Shown here piece by piece: positions 1 through 6,315 of a stretch of 7,154 bases of DNA (the first letter of the stretch is position 1; each line of letters opens with the position of its first letter). The position numbers and the translations under genes are program-made. Source of the DNA: an uncultured Azospirillum sp. GTDB taxonomy: Bacteria > Pseudomonadota > Alphaproteobacteria > RF32 > CAG-239. The stretch covers positions 1-7,154 of the forward strand of contig CAMHFM010000038.1 in NCBI GenBank assembly GCA_946184595.1, in the 5' to 3' direction. The notes beneath the pieces were generated by a model that did not search any database, had not been told where the DNA came from, and saw only the letters and a list, made by a program, of their open reading frames with translations.

Positions 1-1
1 T

Positions 2-145
2 AATGGTATTTTGACATTGAAAGATGATCGATTACAAATTGAAAAAAAAGGTAATTATGATTATTTTGCTCAGAATAATCGTCCTGATGGGACTGTTTCT
101 TGGGGAATGGCATACAAAATGGCTAGAGGAGATATTAATAATTAA
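2..145 (+). CDS. C-terminal end of an unidentified protein (partial, 5' end outside window)
   Basis: An open frame runs in from the left edge and stops at TAA 143-145, giving the last 47 residues of a protein whose start lies outside the window. The visible tail is hydrophilic, with a Lys/Asp-rich start (LKDDRLQIEKKGNYDYF) and the end MARGDINN. It has no membrane segment and no motif I recognise. A T-run hairpin follows 22 bases after the stop, consistent with the gene ending its own transcription unit. That the frame is coding is inferred from its uninterrupted length to the edge, its amino-acid-like composition and this terminator. No function is assigned. Confidence 0.6.
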   Translation, partial: NGILTLKDDRLQIEKKGNYDYFAQNNRPDGTVSWGMAYKMARGDINN

Positions 146-151
146 AATTTC

Positions 152-180
152 TTGCACTCTATGATAAAAAACAGTATAAC
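152..180 (+). promoter_or_regulatory. Possible sigma-70-type promoter for the pgpA operon
   Basis: TTGCAC (152-157) and TATAAC (175-180) are separated by exactly 17 bases, the ideal spacing. The -10 element matches the consensus at 5 of 6 positions, while the -35 matches only at its first three. Transcription would begin near 187 and leave a leader of about 28 bases before the pgpA start. The -10 element lies inside the left arm of the hairpin at 173-198, so promoter and terminator would overlap. A TATGAT at 160-165 is an alternative -10 element but has no convincing -35 partner. In A/T-rich DNA such matches arise often by chance. Confidence 0.35.
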
Positions 181-204
181 AAGTCTAATTGTTATGCTTT
201 TTTT
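168..204 (+). terminator. Rho-independent-type terminator hairpin upstream of pgpA
   Basis: Bases 173-182 (AGTATAACAA) pair with 189-198 (TTGTTATGCT) in a 10-bp stem with one G-T wobble and a 6-base loop (183-188). A seven-T run follows at 198-204, and an A-run at 166-171 precedes the stem. It lies 22 bases after the stop of the upstream partial gene and ends just before the pgpA ribosome-binding site, so it most likely terminates the upstream gene. The stem is A/T-rich and therefore only moderately stable. Confidence 0.65.
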
Positions 205-214
205 GTGAGGATTT

Positions 215-697
215 ATGAAAAAGAAGATTGCCTATATAATAGCGAGTTATTTCGGGTTCGGTTTTAGTCCGTTTGCCTCAGGAACTGTCGGATCTTTGAT
301 GACATTGCCTTTAGCTTTTGTTTGTGCATACTATTGGGGAATTAACGGAGTTATCGGGGTATCTTTAATTTCATTTTTATTGGGTGTTATTGCCTCTAAA
401 GAAGTTTTGAAATATACAAAGCATGATCCGTCTTTGATTGTTATTGATGAAGTTTCCGGACAATCATTGACGTTTGTTTTGTTAGCGGATAAATTAGTCG
501 GAAATACGCAGGCATGGCTGATTTATATTGTTGGTTTTGCTTTTTTCCGTTTGTTTGATATTTGGAAACCGCAACCTGTACGTTGGGCTGATCGCAAATT
601 ATTAAATGCTTGGGGCGTGATGTTGGATGATATTTTTGCCGGTATCTACGCGGCAGTTTGTTTGTATTTAGTTAATCGATATTTTGCTTTAATTTAG
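215..697 (+). CDS. pgpA: Phosphatidylglycerophosphatase A (PgpA)
   Basis: PgpA is an integral inner-membrane phosphatase that removes the phosphate from phosphatidylglycerol phosphate to give phosphatidylglycerol. The 160-residue length is normal for the family. Hallmark segments are visible in order: GFGFSPFASGTVGSL (residues 14-28), DPSLIVIDEVSGQ (71-83), FRLFDIWKPQP (111-121) and MLDDIFAGIYA (136-146). The acidic residues of IDE and LDD are the conserved, presumed metal and catalytic positions. Hydrophobic segments around 30-60, 84-110 and 138-155 fit a multi-pass membrane protein. The ATG at 215 follows GAGGA (207-211) by only three bases, slightly short but the best available. The stop TAG (695-697) overlaps the AGGAA ribosome-binding site of the next gene, whose start is 8 bases on, so the two are co-transcribed. 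Confidence 0.95.
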   Translation: MKKKIAYIIASYFGFGFSPFASGTVGSLMTLPLAFVCAYYWGINGVIGVSLISFLLGVIASKEVLKYTKHDPSLIVIDEVSGQSLTFVLLADKLVGNTQAWLIYIVGFAFFRLFDIWKPQPVRWADRKLLNAWGVMLDDIFAGIYAAVCLYLVNRYFALI

Positions 698-705
698 GAA
701 TATTT

Positions 706-2988
706 ATGAAAAAAGAACTTCTTTCTCCTGCAGGTGATATTGAGGCCGGTTATGCGGCATTATATTATGGTGCAGATGCTGTTTATTTAGGGTTGCAAAA
801 GTTTTCAGCACGGGCAACGGCTATCAATTTTGATGAGGATAATTTAAATCAATTTGTCGGTTATGCGCATCATCTCGGACGAAAAGTATATGTGACAATT
901 AATACGGTTATTCAGGAAAAGGAATTAACTGATTTATTATTATCTTTAGATATATGTTCTCGCTGTCATGTCGATGCAATTATTTTGCAGGATTTGGGAG
1001 TTGCTCAGTTAATTAAGACACAGTATCCGGAGCTTGAATTGCATGCCAGTACACAAATGGCGGTTCATAATAAAGAAGGGGCGTTGGCTCTGCAAAAATT
1101 CGGTTTTAGCCGTGTGGTATTGGCGAGAGAATTAACATTGAAGGAAATTAAAGAGATTGCCTCTATTCCAAATTTAGAGACCGAAGCATTTATACATGGT
1201 GCTTTGTGTTATTCTTATAGTGGCTTATGTATGTTTTCATCTTTTGAGAGCGGACGGAGTGCTAATAGAGGAAAATGCCTATATCCGTGTCGTGCCGGTT
1301 TTGAAGGTGATTGCGGTGAAAAGCATTATTTTTCTATGAAAGATATGGCAATGCAAGAGGATATTCTGAAAATGCCGGTCACATCGTTGAAAATTGAAGG
1401 GCGCAAAAAGAATGCTTTATATGTTGCAGCGGTAACAGATTATTATCGTCATATTCTTGATGGAGAAGGTGCATCATTGCAAAAAGAGGAAAATATCAAA
1501 CAGATTTTTTCTCGTCCGTGGACAAAGTTTCATCTTCAAGGGAAAAATAAAGACGTTATTGATCGGGATTTCGTCGGTCATCGTGGTTTGGTTATCGGTA
1601 AAGTCGAACAGGTACAGAAAAATCGTCTGATTTTTAAGACACGGCACGATATTGCACGGTATGATGGTATTCAAATTGATATTCCCGGGCAAGAGAAACC
1701 ATTTGGTTTTTCAATGCAACAATTACGCGTTAAAGGTAAGAATGTTTTTGAAGCAGCTGAGGGTGATGTCGTCGAAATTAATCTGCCACCGCAAGCAGAT
1801 AAAATTCAAAAAGGGCAGGTTATTTATTTGGCTTCAGCGACGAAAGTTAAAGGATCTTACGATTACACAAAGCCAAAAAACAATCAGTATCGCCAGAAGA
1901 TAGCACTTGATGTTAAAGTAATTGTTGAAGAAAATAGCATTAAAGCATTTTATAAAAATTATTCGGCAGAAATCGGGGGAACTTTTTCTCCGGCATCAGA
2001 TGCTGATAAAACTTGGCAAGCTGTTCATAATGCTTTTAGTAAAACCGGTGATACGGATTTTGAATTGAATAGTTTGGAAGTTGTTAATCCGCAAGGATTG
2101 TTCGCGCCGTTATCTCTTTTGAACGAATTGCGGCGGCAATTATATGCTCAGATTAAGATTGAAAATAAATATGGAATTTTGCCGCTTACTTCAGGCAGAG
2201 TTAAGCATGCATCAGCACAATGGATTGTTAAAACCGATGATATATCTTGTTTAGCTCAACTTGATTTTACTGAGTTGGCCGAAATAATTGTTTTGCTTCA
2301 TCCGCAAATGAAGCTTGATGTTTTGAAAGGTTTACCAAAAAATAAAGTGCGTTTGGCATTACCGACGGTTTGTAGAAATCCGGAAATTTTTCAGCACTTA
2401 ATTGCATCGTGTTTGTCTGCCGGATATAAAAAGTGGGAGATATCTAATTATTGGGGGTTATCTGTTTTGCCCGAAAATGGTATTGATCTGAGTTTTGATG
2501 CGCCGCTTTATGTTTTGAATTCTCAAGCTTCTTTATCGGCTGAGGAATTAGGGGCAACGCGTGTTACGTTTTCAGTTGAAGATACCGAATCTAATCTGAT
2601 GATTTTAAATCAAAATTCAGTTCTTCCGACTGTGCTTGTCGTCTATCAGGATACACCGCTTTTTATCAGTGCAAATTGTATTCGTTCTCATTCTTGTGCG
2701 CAATGTGATCATAAAGATAAATGGTTTAATCTGAAGAAGGACGGTGTTTCTTATCAGGCTTTATCTGCAAATTGTCAATTGATGTTATTTAATCAAAAAG
2801 CATTTTCTATTTCTGAAATGGCTGAAAAAATTCATCCGAATTACTATCGTGCTGATTTTTGTTATAAAAAATATTCAGCACAACAGGTGGCTGATATTAT
2901 GTCGCAACTCAAGAATTTTAAGGGTTTAAAAATACGATTTCAGCCAATATGGAACGCAATGCGGATATGTTTTAGGAGAAATCAATGA
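706..2988 (+). CDS. U32-family protein with DUF3656-type middle region (RlhA-like); C-terminus possibly frameshifted
   Basis: The N-terminal 250 residues form the U32 'peptidase' domain: the start KELLSPAGDIEAGYAALYYGADAVYLG, then the signature EAFIHGALCYSYSGLCMFS (160-178). Cysteines 168, 175, 191 and 195 have the spacing of the iron-sulfur ligands known in U32 proteins. A DUF3656-like middle region (about 380-490) and a C-terminal part with a second Cys group (658, 664, 667, 689) match the long form of the family, about 700-850 residues. E. coli RlhA, shorter at about 650 residues, hydroxylates C2501 of 23S rRNA. Other U32 members act on tRNA or ubiquinone, so RNA hydroxylation is inferred here and the 'protease' label is historical. 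AGGAA (696-700) precedes the ATG by five bases. As read, the gene overlaps the sirtuin start by ATGA. The last 18 residues (IRFQPIWNAMRICFRRNQ) look atypical and follow a slippery TTTAAAA; the -1 frame instead ends at 2973-2975. Confidence 0.9.
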   Translation: MKKELLSPAGDIEAGYAALYYGADAVYLGLQKFSARATAINFDEDNLNQFVGYAHHLGRKVYVTINTVIQEKELTDLLLSLDICSRCHVDAIILQDLGVAQLIKTQYPELELHASTQMAVHNKEGALALQKFGFSRVVLARELTLKEIKEIASIPNLETEAFIHGALCYSYSGLCMFSSFESGRSANRGKCLYPCRAGFEGDCGEKHYFSMKDMAMQEDILKMPVTSLKIEGRKKNALYVAAVTDYYRHILDGEGASLQKEENIKQIFSRPWTKFHLQGKNKDVIDRDFVGHRGLVIGKVEQVQKNRLIFKTRHDIARYDGIQIDIPGQEKPFGFSMQQLRVKGKNVFEAAEGDVVEINLPPQADKIQKGQVIYLASATKVKGSYDYTKPKNNQYRQKIALDVKVIVEENSIKAFYKNYSAEIGGTFSPASDADKTWQAVHNAFSKTGDTDFELNSLEVVNPQGLFAPLSLLNELRRQLYAQIKIENKYGILPLTSGRVKHASAQWIVKTDDISCLAQLDFTELAEIIVLLHPQMKLDVLKGLPKNKVRLALPTVCRNPEIFQHLIASCLSAGYKKWEISNYWGLSVLPENGIDLSFDAPLYVLNSQASLSAEELGATRVTFSVEDTESNLMILNQNSVLPTVLVVYQDTPLFISANCIRSHSCAQCDHKDKWFNLKKDGVSYQALSANCQLMLFNQKAFSISEMAEKIHPNYYRADFCYKKYSAQQVADIMSQLKNFKGLKIRFQPIWNAMRICFRRNQ
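2925..2975 (+). other. Candidate frameshift site and alternative C-terminus of the U32 gene
   Basis: TTTAAAA at 2925-2931 lies in the gene's frame as T TTA AAA, the X XXY YYZ pattern for -1 slippage, and is part of a five-A run (2928-2932). Reading on in the -1 frame gives NTISANMERNADMF and then TAG at 2973-2975. That TAG overlaps the AGGAG ribosome-binding site of the sirtuin gene, the same arrangement as at the pgpA-U32 junction. The zero-frame tail uses clustered rarer codons (ATA twice, CGA, CGG, AGG, AGA), while the shifted tail uses ordinary ones. No strong downstream hairpin is evident and the upstream AAGGG is too close to be a typical stimulator. A lost A in the homopolymer is therefore more likely than programmed recoding. 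Confidence 0.45.
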
Positions 2989-3689
2989 AGCAATATCATC
3001 GAATTTTTATTTTGACGGGAGCAGGGATATCTGCAGAATCCGGTTTGGCAACTTTCCGGAGTGCTAACGGTTTGTGGAATAATCATAAGGTGGAAGATGT
3101 TGCTTCAATTGAAGGGTTTGAACGTAATCCGGCATTAGTTCATGATTTTTATAATGATTTGAAGAAAGAAGTGCAGGGGGTTGAACCGAATGCGGCGCAT
3201 TTAGCAATTACTAAATTACAACAAAATTATGATGCGGAAGTTAATGTGATTACGCAAAATGTTGATACTTTGCATGAAAAGGCCGGTAACCAAAATGTTT
3301 ATCATATTCACGGGCAAATTAATCAGGCGGTTTGCCTTAATTGTGGGCATGTGTTAGAGACTTGGGGTGATGTTGATACAGAGACAGTTTGTCCGCATTG
3401 CCAGGTGATGGGAATGATGAAACCTAATATTGTTTTCTTTGGGGAAAATCTGCTGTGTATGGATACGGTTGAGCGTTTACTCAGACAAAGTGATTTGTTT
3501 ATTTCTATTGGAACTTCCGGGGTGGTTTATCCGGCAGCCGGTTTTGTGCAGACTGCTAAATATTATGGTGCAGATACGGTTGAATTTACGCTTGAACCGA
3601 CAGCTAATAACTTTTTGTTTGATAAACATATTTACGGCAAAGCAGGGGAGATGTTACCACAATTTGTTGAAGAGTTGTTAGCTATTTAA
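2985..3689 (+). CDS. cobB: NAD-dependent protein deacylase, class III sirtuin (CobB/SIRT5-like)
   Basis: Sirtuins remove acyl groups from protein lysines using NAD+, in the cytoplasm. The 234-residue length is typical of bacterial CobB. Visible motifs are the NAD-binding TGAGISAESGLATFR (11-25), TQNVD (90-94), the catalytic His109 in YHIHG (106-110), the zinc ligands Cys117, Cys120, Cys136 and Cys139, and GTSGVVYPAA (176-185). GLWNNHKVEDVASIEGF (29-45) aligns with class III enzymes. In that class a Tyr-x-x-Arg motif (Y92/R95 in E. coli CobB) holds the acid end of succinyl groups. Here the sequence is Tyr56-Asn-Asp-Leu59: Tyr and the pocket Ala40 remain but Arg is replaced by Leu, so desuccinylase activity may be reduced while deacetylation should persist. 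AGGAG (2974-2978) precedes the ATG by six bases. The gene is last in the rightward operon, and its end overlaps the convergent MazG-like gene. Confidence 0.93.
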   Translation: MKQYHRIFILTGAGISAESGLATFRSANGLWNNHKVEDVASIEGFERNPALVHDFYNDLKKEVQGVEPNAAHLAITKLQQNYDAEVNVITQNVDTLHEKAGNQNVYHIHGQINQAVCLNCGHVLETWGDVDTETVCPHCQVMGMMKPNIVFFGENLLCMDTVERLLRQSDLFISIGTSGVVYPAAGFVQTAKYYGADTVEFTLEPTANNFLFDKHIYGKAGEMLPQFVEELLAI

Positions 3690-3702
3690 TTTTTTCAGCT
3701 AA
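3678..3702. repeat. Short inverted repeat at the convergent gene ends
   Basis: TTAGCT (3678-3683) and AGCTAA (3697-3702) are perfect 6-bp inverted arms around a 13-base A/T-rich loop that includes the sirtuin stop and a T-run (3690-3695). The position between two converging operons suggests a bidirectional terminator. However, the stem is short, the loop long, and no T-run follows either arm, so termination activity is doubtful. This is the only symmetric element seen at the junction. Confidence 0.25.
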
Positions 3703-4092
3703 ATCTTCAAGGTGAGGGGGTTGATAATTAGGTCCTTTTAAAAATTTACCATCTTCTCTTTTAAGCGGTTTACCATTGACCAGTTTTGACATATTACTGG
3801 TATGAACGCGATTGAAAGATTCCTCCAAAGGTAAGCCGAAACTGACAGCCATACCGCTTAAAACATATTGTAAATCTGACAATTCTTTCAACATACGGGC
3901 TCTTGTGTCAACCGATGTTTTTCCTATTGTGTTAAGTTCTTGGCAGAGCGCATCTATTTCTACTTTAAGTTCATTCAATTCTTCATCCAAGAGTTTATAA
4001 CGAAGTTGTAAAGTATCTGTCGTTAAAGGCTCATCAATAGGGCATTCCATCGCTTTATGACATTCACGGAGTTTTTGTTCATAAATAGTCAT
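3682..4092 (-). CDS. MazG-like / PRA-PH-type nucleotide pyrophosphohydrolase
   Basis: This is a 136-residue all-alpha NTP-pyrophosphohydrolase family protein. Members hydrolyse nucleoside triphosphates or related nucleotides to the monophosphate and pyrophosphate with Mg2+. The metal-binding pattern ExxE...ExxD is seen as Glu38-x-x-Glu41 in LLDEELNEL and Glu70-x-x-Asp73 in KELSDLQYVLSGMA, 28 residues apart. The helical stretch SFNRVHTSNMSKL (92-104) and the tail GKPLKREDGKFLKGPNYQPP (107-126) are typical of this subfamily. The frame is open 19 codons further upstream, but ATG 4092 is chosen because AAGGA (4100-4104) lies seven bases before it and it forms a TAATG junction with the lpxK stop. 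Translation is therefore probably coupled to lpxK. Substrate unknown: nucleotide-pool cleaning is the default guess, and a true HisE role is unlikely because no his genes are nearby. Its end overlaps the sirtuin gene by 8 bp. Confidence 0.85.
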   Translation of the reverse strand: MTIYEQKLRECHKAMECPIDEPLTTDTLQLRYKLLDEELNELKVEIDALCQELNTIGKTSVDTRARMLKELSDLQYVLSGMAVSFGLPLEESFNRVHTSNMSKLVNGKPLKREDGKFLKGPNYQPPHLEDLAEKIK

Positions 4093-5051
4093 TATTTTTT
4101 CCTTAAATGGGCTAAAATAAAGTTCTGAAGTTCTGTTGGATTTTCCCATTGAATGCGGATATCTAAAACTTTAAATGCAGGTTGCAAAGATACCGGAATT
4201 TTCACAAAATCTTTAGATGTTGTGATTAATTCAGCTTGATTATTTTCTGCATACTGGATCAGTTCTTTTAATTCATTTTCATTATAGTAATGATGATCAG
4301 GAAAATCGAAAGTCTTGATAATTTCAATCCCGAGTTCTTGTAAAGATGTATAGAATTTTTGCGGACGACCAATACCGGCAAAAGCAACAACACGATTATT
4401 TTTTAAGTTAGGTGTTTCAGGAACAATTTTTCCTTTAAAATAAGGAATATTTAAACTCGAAGCGATATTATGCTCATCTTCCCCGACAATCAAAGCAGCT
4501 TGGGCTCGTTTCAGACCATCGGCAATATGTTCTCTCAGCGGACCTGCCGGAATACATTTTTTGTTTCCGAATCCGGTAGCTCCGTCAATAACTAATAAAG
4601 ATAAATCTTTATAGAGTGTTGGGTTTTGAAAACCATCATCCATTAAAATACATTCGGCTTGATTGTTTTGTGCCATTAAGGCAGCTTGATAACGATCAGC
4701 ATTAATGAATGTTGGGGCAATATGTGCCAATAATAAAGGCTCATCACCTACTTGTTGCGGAGTATGATGAATAGAATCAACTTGTATATTTTGAAGGCTA
4801 CCATGATATCCTCGAGAGATAAAGGTAGGGTATATGCCTGCATTTTGAAGCATAAAAGCCAATGATATAGCTGTTGGAGTTTTCCCCGTTCCGCCAGCTG
4901 TTAAGTTACCAATACAAATAACAGGGGTATCAATTTTTTTTGACTTTTTTAGGCGTAATCGCGTTTTGGTGGCTAAAGCGTATAACTCCCCTAAAGGAGT
5001 CAGAAGCTTTGCTATCCAATTGTTATGTTGCCAAAAAGCCGGAGTTCTCAT
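4092..5051 (-). CDS. lpxK: Tetraacyldisaccharide 4'-kinase (LpxK)
   Basis: LpxK transfers phosphate from ATP to the 4' position of the tetraacyldisaccharide-1-phosphate precursor, making lipid IVA at the cytoplasmic face of the inner membrane. The 319-residue length is normal. Visible in order: an N-terminal amphipathic membrane-contact segment beginning MRTPAFW, the P-loop GNLTAGGTGKTP (48-59), SRGYHG (79-84), VGDEP (101-105), the DDGFQ motif (138-142), PAGPLRE (168-174), FPDHHYY (250-256) and TTSKDFVK (277-284). All key motifs are intact, so the enzyme should be active. The ATG at 5051 overlaps the waaA stop as ATGA. The AGGA motif before it is about 11-12 bases away, so translational coupling to waaA is likely. 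Gene order and N-terminus resemble alphaproteobacterial lpxK genes. Confidence 0.96.
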   Translation of the reverse strand: MRTPAFWQHNNWIAKLLTPLGELYALATKTRLRLKKSKKIDTPVICIGNLTAGGTGKTPTAISLAFMLQNAGIYPTFISRGYHGSLQNIQVDSIHHTPQQVGDEPLLLAHIAPTFINADRYQAALMAQNNQAECILMDDGFQNPTLYKDLSLLVIDGATGFGNKKCIPAGPLREHIADGLKRAQAALIVGEDEHNIASSLNIPYFKGKIVPETPNLKNNRVVAFAGIGRPQKFYTSLQELGIEIIKTFDFPDHHYYNENELKELIQYAENNQAELITTSKDFVKIPVSLQPAFKVLDIRIQWENPTELQNFILAHLRKK

Positions 5052-6313
5052 TGATTGATATATCCTTTTACTTTTTCAACAATACCATCTAAAACCTTAG
5101 CTTCACTGGTTGCCCAATTATATGCCAGACTGCGTTTAGCTTCGAGTAAATCATTATTATCAAGTAATTGAGAAACATTGTTAATAACTTCTTCCGCATC
5201 ATTAGATTGAATAATAGCATTGGCCTTTTGTGCACGTTGCATTGCTTCTGTAAAGTTGTGCATATAGGGACCTACAATAACAGCATCTCTTAATCTTGAT
5301 GGTTCCATAAAGTTTTGTCCGCCATGAGGAATAAGGGATCCTCCGATAAATACAATCGGAGATATTCCATACCAAATTCCAAGCTCGCCAATGGTATCTG
5401 CGATATATACTTGTGTTTGTGGGGTGATTTTTTCTTCAGCTGAGCGTAATGAAACATTTAATCCTAAATCTTGTAATTGTGTCTTGATATCATTACCACG
5501 TTGAGGATGTCTCGGAGCTACAATGACAAGAAGATCAGGGTGATCTTTTAATAAGTTAGGAAGACGTTTGCCTAATTGATACTCTTCATTATCGTGAGTA
5601 GAACTGATGCAGAATAATCTTCGGTTTCCAATTTGTTTTGTAATTTCTTTCTTCTTTGTTTCATCAACAGGAATAGGGAGACCTGCGAATTTTAAATTAC
5701 CTAGGCAAGTTGTATCTTTTGCACCCAAAACTCGTAATCGATAGGCATCTTCTTCAGATTGTCCGAGGCAGAATGTAAAGCATGCTAACAATTCTTTGCA
5801 AATAAAATCAAATTGTTGCCAGCGTTTGAATGATTTATTGGAGATACGGCCATTTACTAAAATCAAAGGAATATTCTTCTTTTTAATTGTAGAGAGCATA
5901 GCCGGCCAAAAATCAGATTCAAACCAAAGAACTAAATCGGGCTGCCAATGTTTGACGAAACGTTTTGTAAATGCCGGATTATCAATAGGAATATATTGGT
6001 GAAAAGCACGTTCAGGCAAGCGTTTTCCCATTAAATCAGCAGAGGTTGTTGTTCCGGTTGTTACCATAACATAAGTATCGGGACTATTTTCCAGTAATCT
6101 GTTTATTAGCGGGAGCATAGAAATAGATTCGCCGACAGATGCTCCGTGAAACCAGATTAATTTACCTTCAGGGCGTTCTTTAGTCGGCTTTCCTAGTCGC
6201 TCGTTGAAGCGTTTGGTATCTTCTTTGCCAATTTCAATTCTTTTTTGAATATAGGAACGGATAACTAATGGGTATAACGTACGAATTAAAGTATTATAAA
6301 TTCCAATAAACAT
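5048..6313 (-). CDS. waaA: 3-deoxy-D-manno-octulosonic acid (Kdo) transferase, GT30
   Basis: WaaA (KdtA) adds Kdo from CMP-Kdo to lipid IVA, starting the lipopolysaccharide core. It is anchored in the inner membrane and works at the cytoplasmic side. The 421-residue length is normal. The N-terminus holds a hydrophobic anchor (residues 3-22), followed by the acceptor-side domain with HGASVGE (56-62; Glu62 is the expected catalytic base), ESDFWP (132-137) and VNGRIS (153-158). The C-terminal donor-side domain has STHDNEE (238-244), APRHPQR (266-272), ADTIGELG (305-312) and GGSLIPHGGQNFMEP (324-338). ATG 6313 is supported by AAGGA at 6322-6326 with eight bases spacing and lies two bases after the stop of the DUF374 gene. 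Whether it adds one Kdo or two cannot be told from the sequence alone. Confidence 0.96.
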   Translation of the reverse strand: MFIGIYNTLIRTLYPLVIRSYIQKRIEIGKEDTKRFNERLGKPTKERPEGKLIWFHGASVGESISMLPLINRLLENSPDTYVMVTTGTTTSADLMGKRLPERAFHQYIPIDNPAFTKRFVKHWQPDLVLWFESDFWPAMLSTIKKKNIPLILVNGRISNKSFKRWQQFDFICKELLACFTFCLGQSEEDAYRLRVLGAKDTTCLGNLKFAGLPIPVDETKKKEITKQIGNRRLFCISSTHDNEEYQLGKRLPNLLKDHPDLLVIVAPRHPQRGNDIKTQLQDLGLNVSLRSAEEKITPQTQVYIADTIGELGIWYGISPIVFIGGSLIPHGGQNFMEPSRLRDAVIVGPYMHNFTEAMQRAQKANAIIQSNDAEEVINNVSQLLDNNDLLEAKRSLAYNWATSEAKVLDGIVEKVKGYINQ

Positions 6314-6315
6314 TA

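Noticed and set aside
1474..1903. Short open frames on both strands inside the U32 gene
   Set aside because: They lie wholly within a well-supported gene, show no recognisable motifs, and are expected by chance.
3430..3681. Open frame of 83 codons inside the sirtuin gene
   Set aside because: It is a shifted-frame shadow of the C-terminal half of the sirtuin, whose motifs are intact in the main frame.
3731..3750. GGT...ACC inverted sequence downstream of the sirtuin as its terminator
   Set aside because: The stem is only three G/C-containing pairs plus A/T runs, lies inside the MazG-like gene, and has no following T-run.
4093..4149. Longer N-terminus for the MazG-like protein (19 extra residues)
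   Set aside because: It would overlap lpxK by 58 bases, and its residues have no family likeness. The internal ATG at 4092 has a good AAGGA site and a TAATG junction.
5796..6002. Rightward open frame opposite waaA
   Set aside because: It is antisense to a complete Kdo transferase, with no ribosome-binding site or motif.
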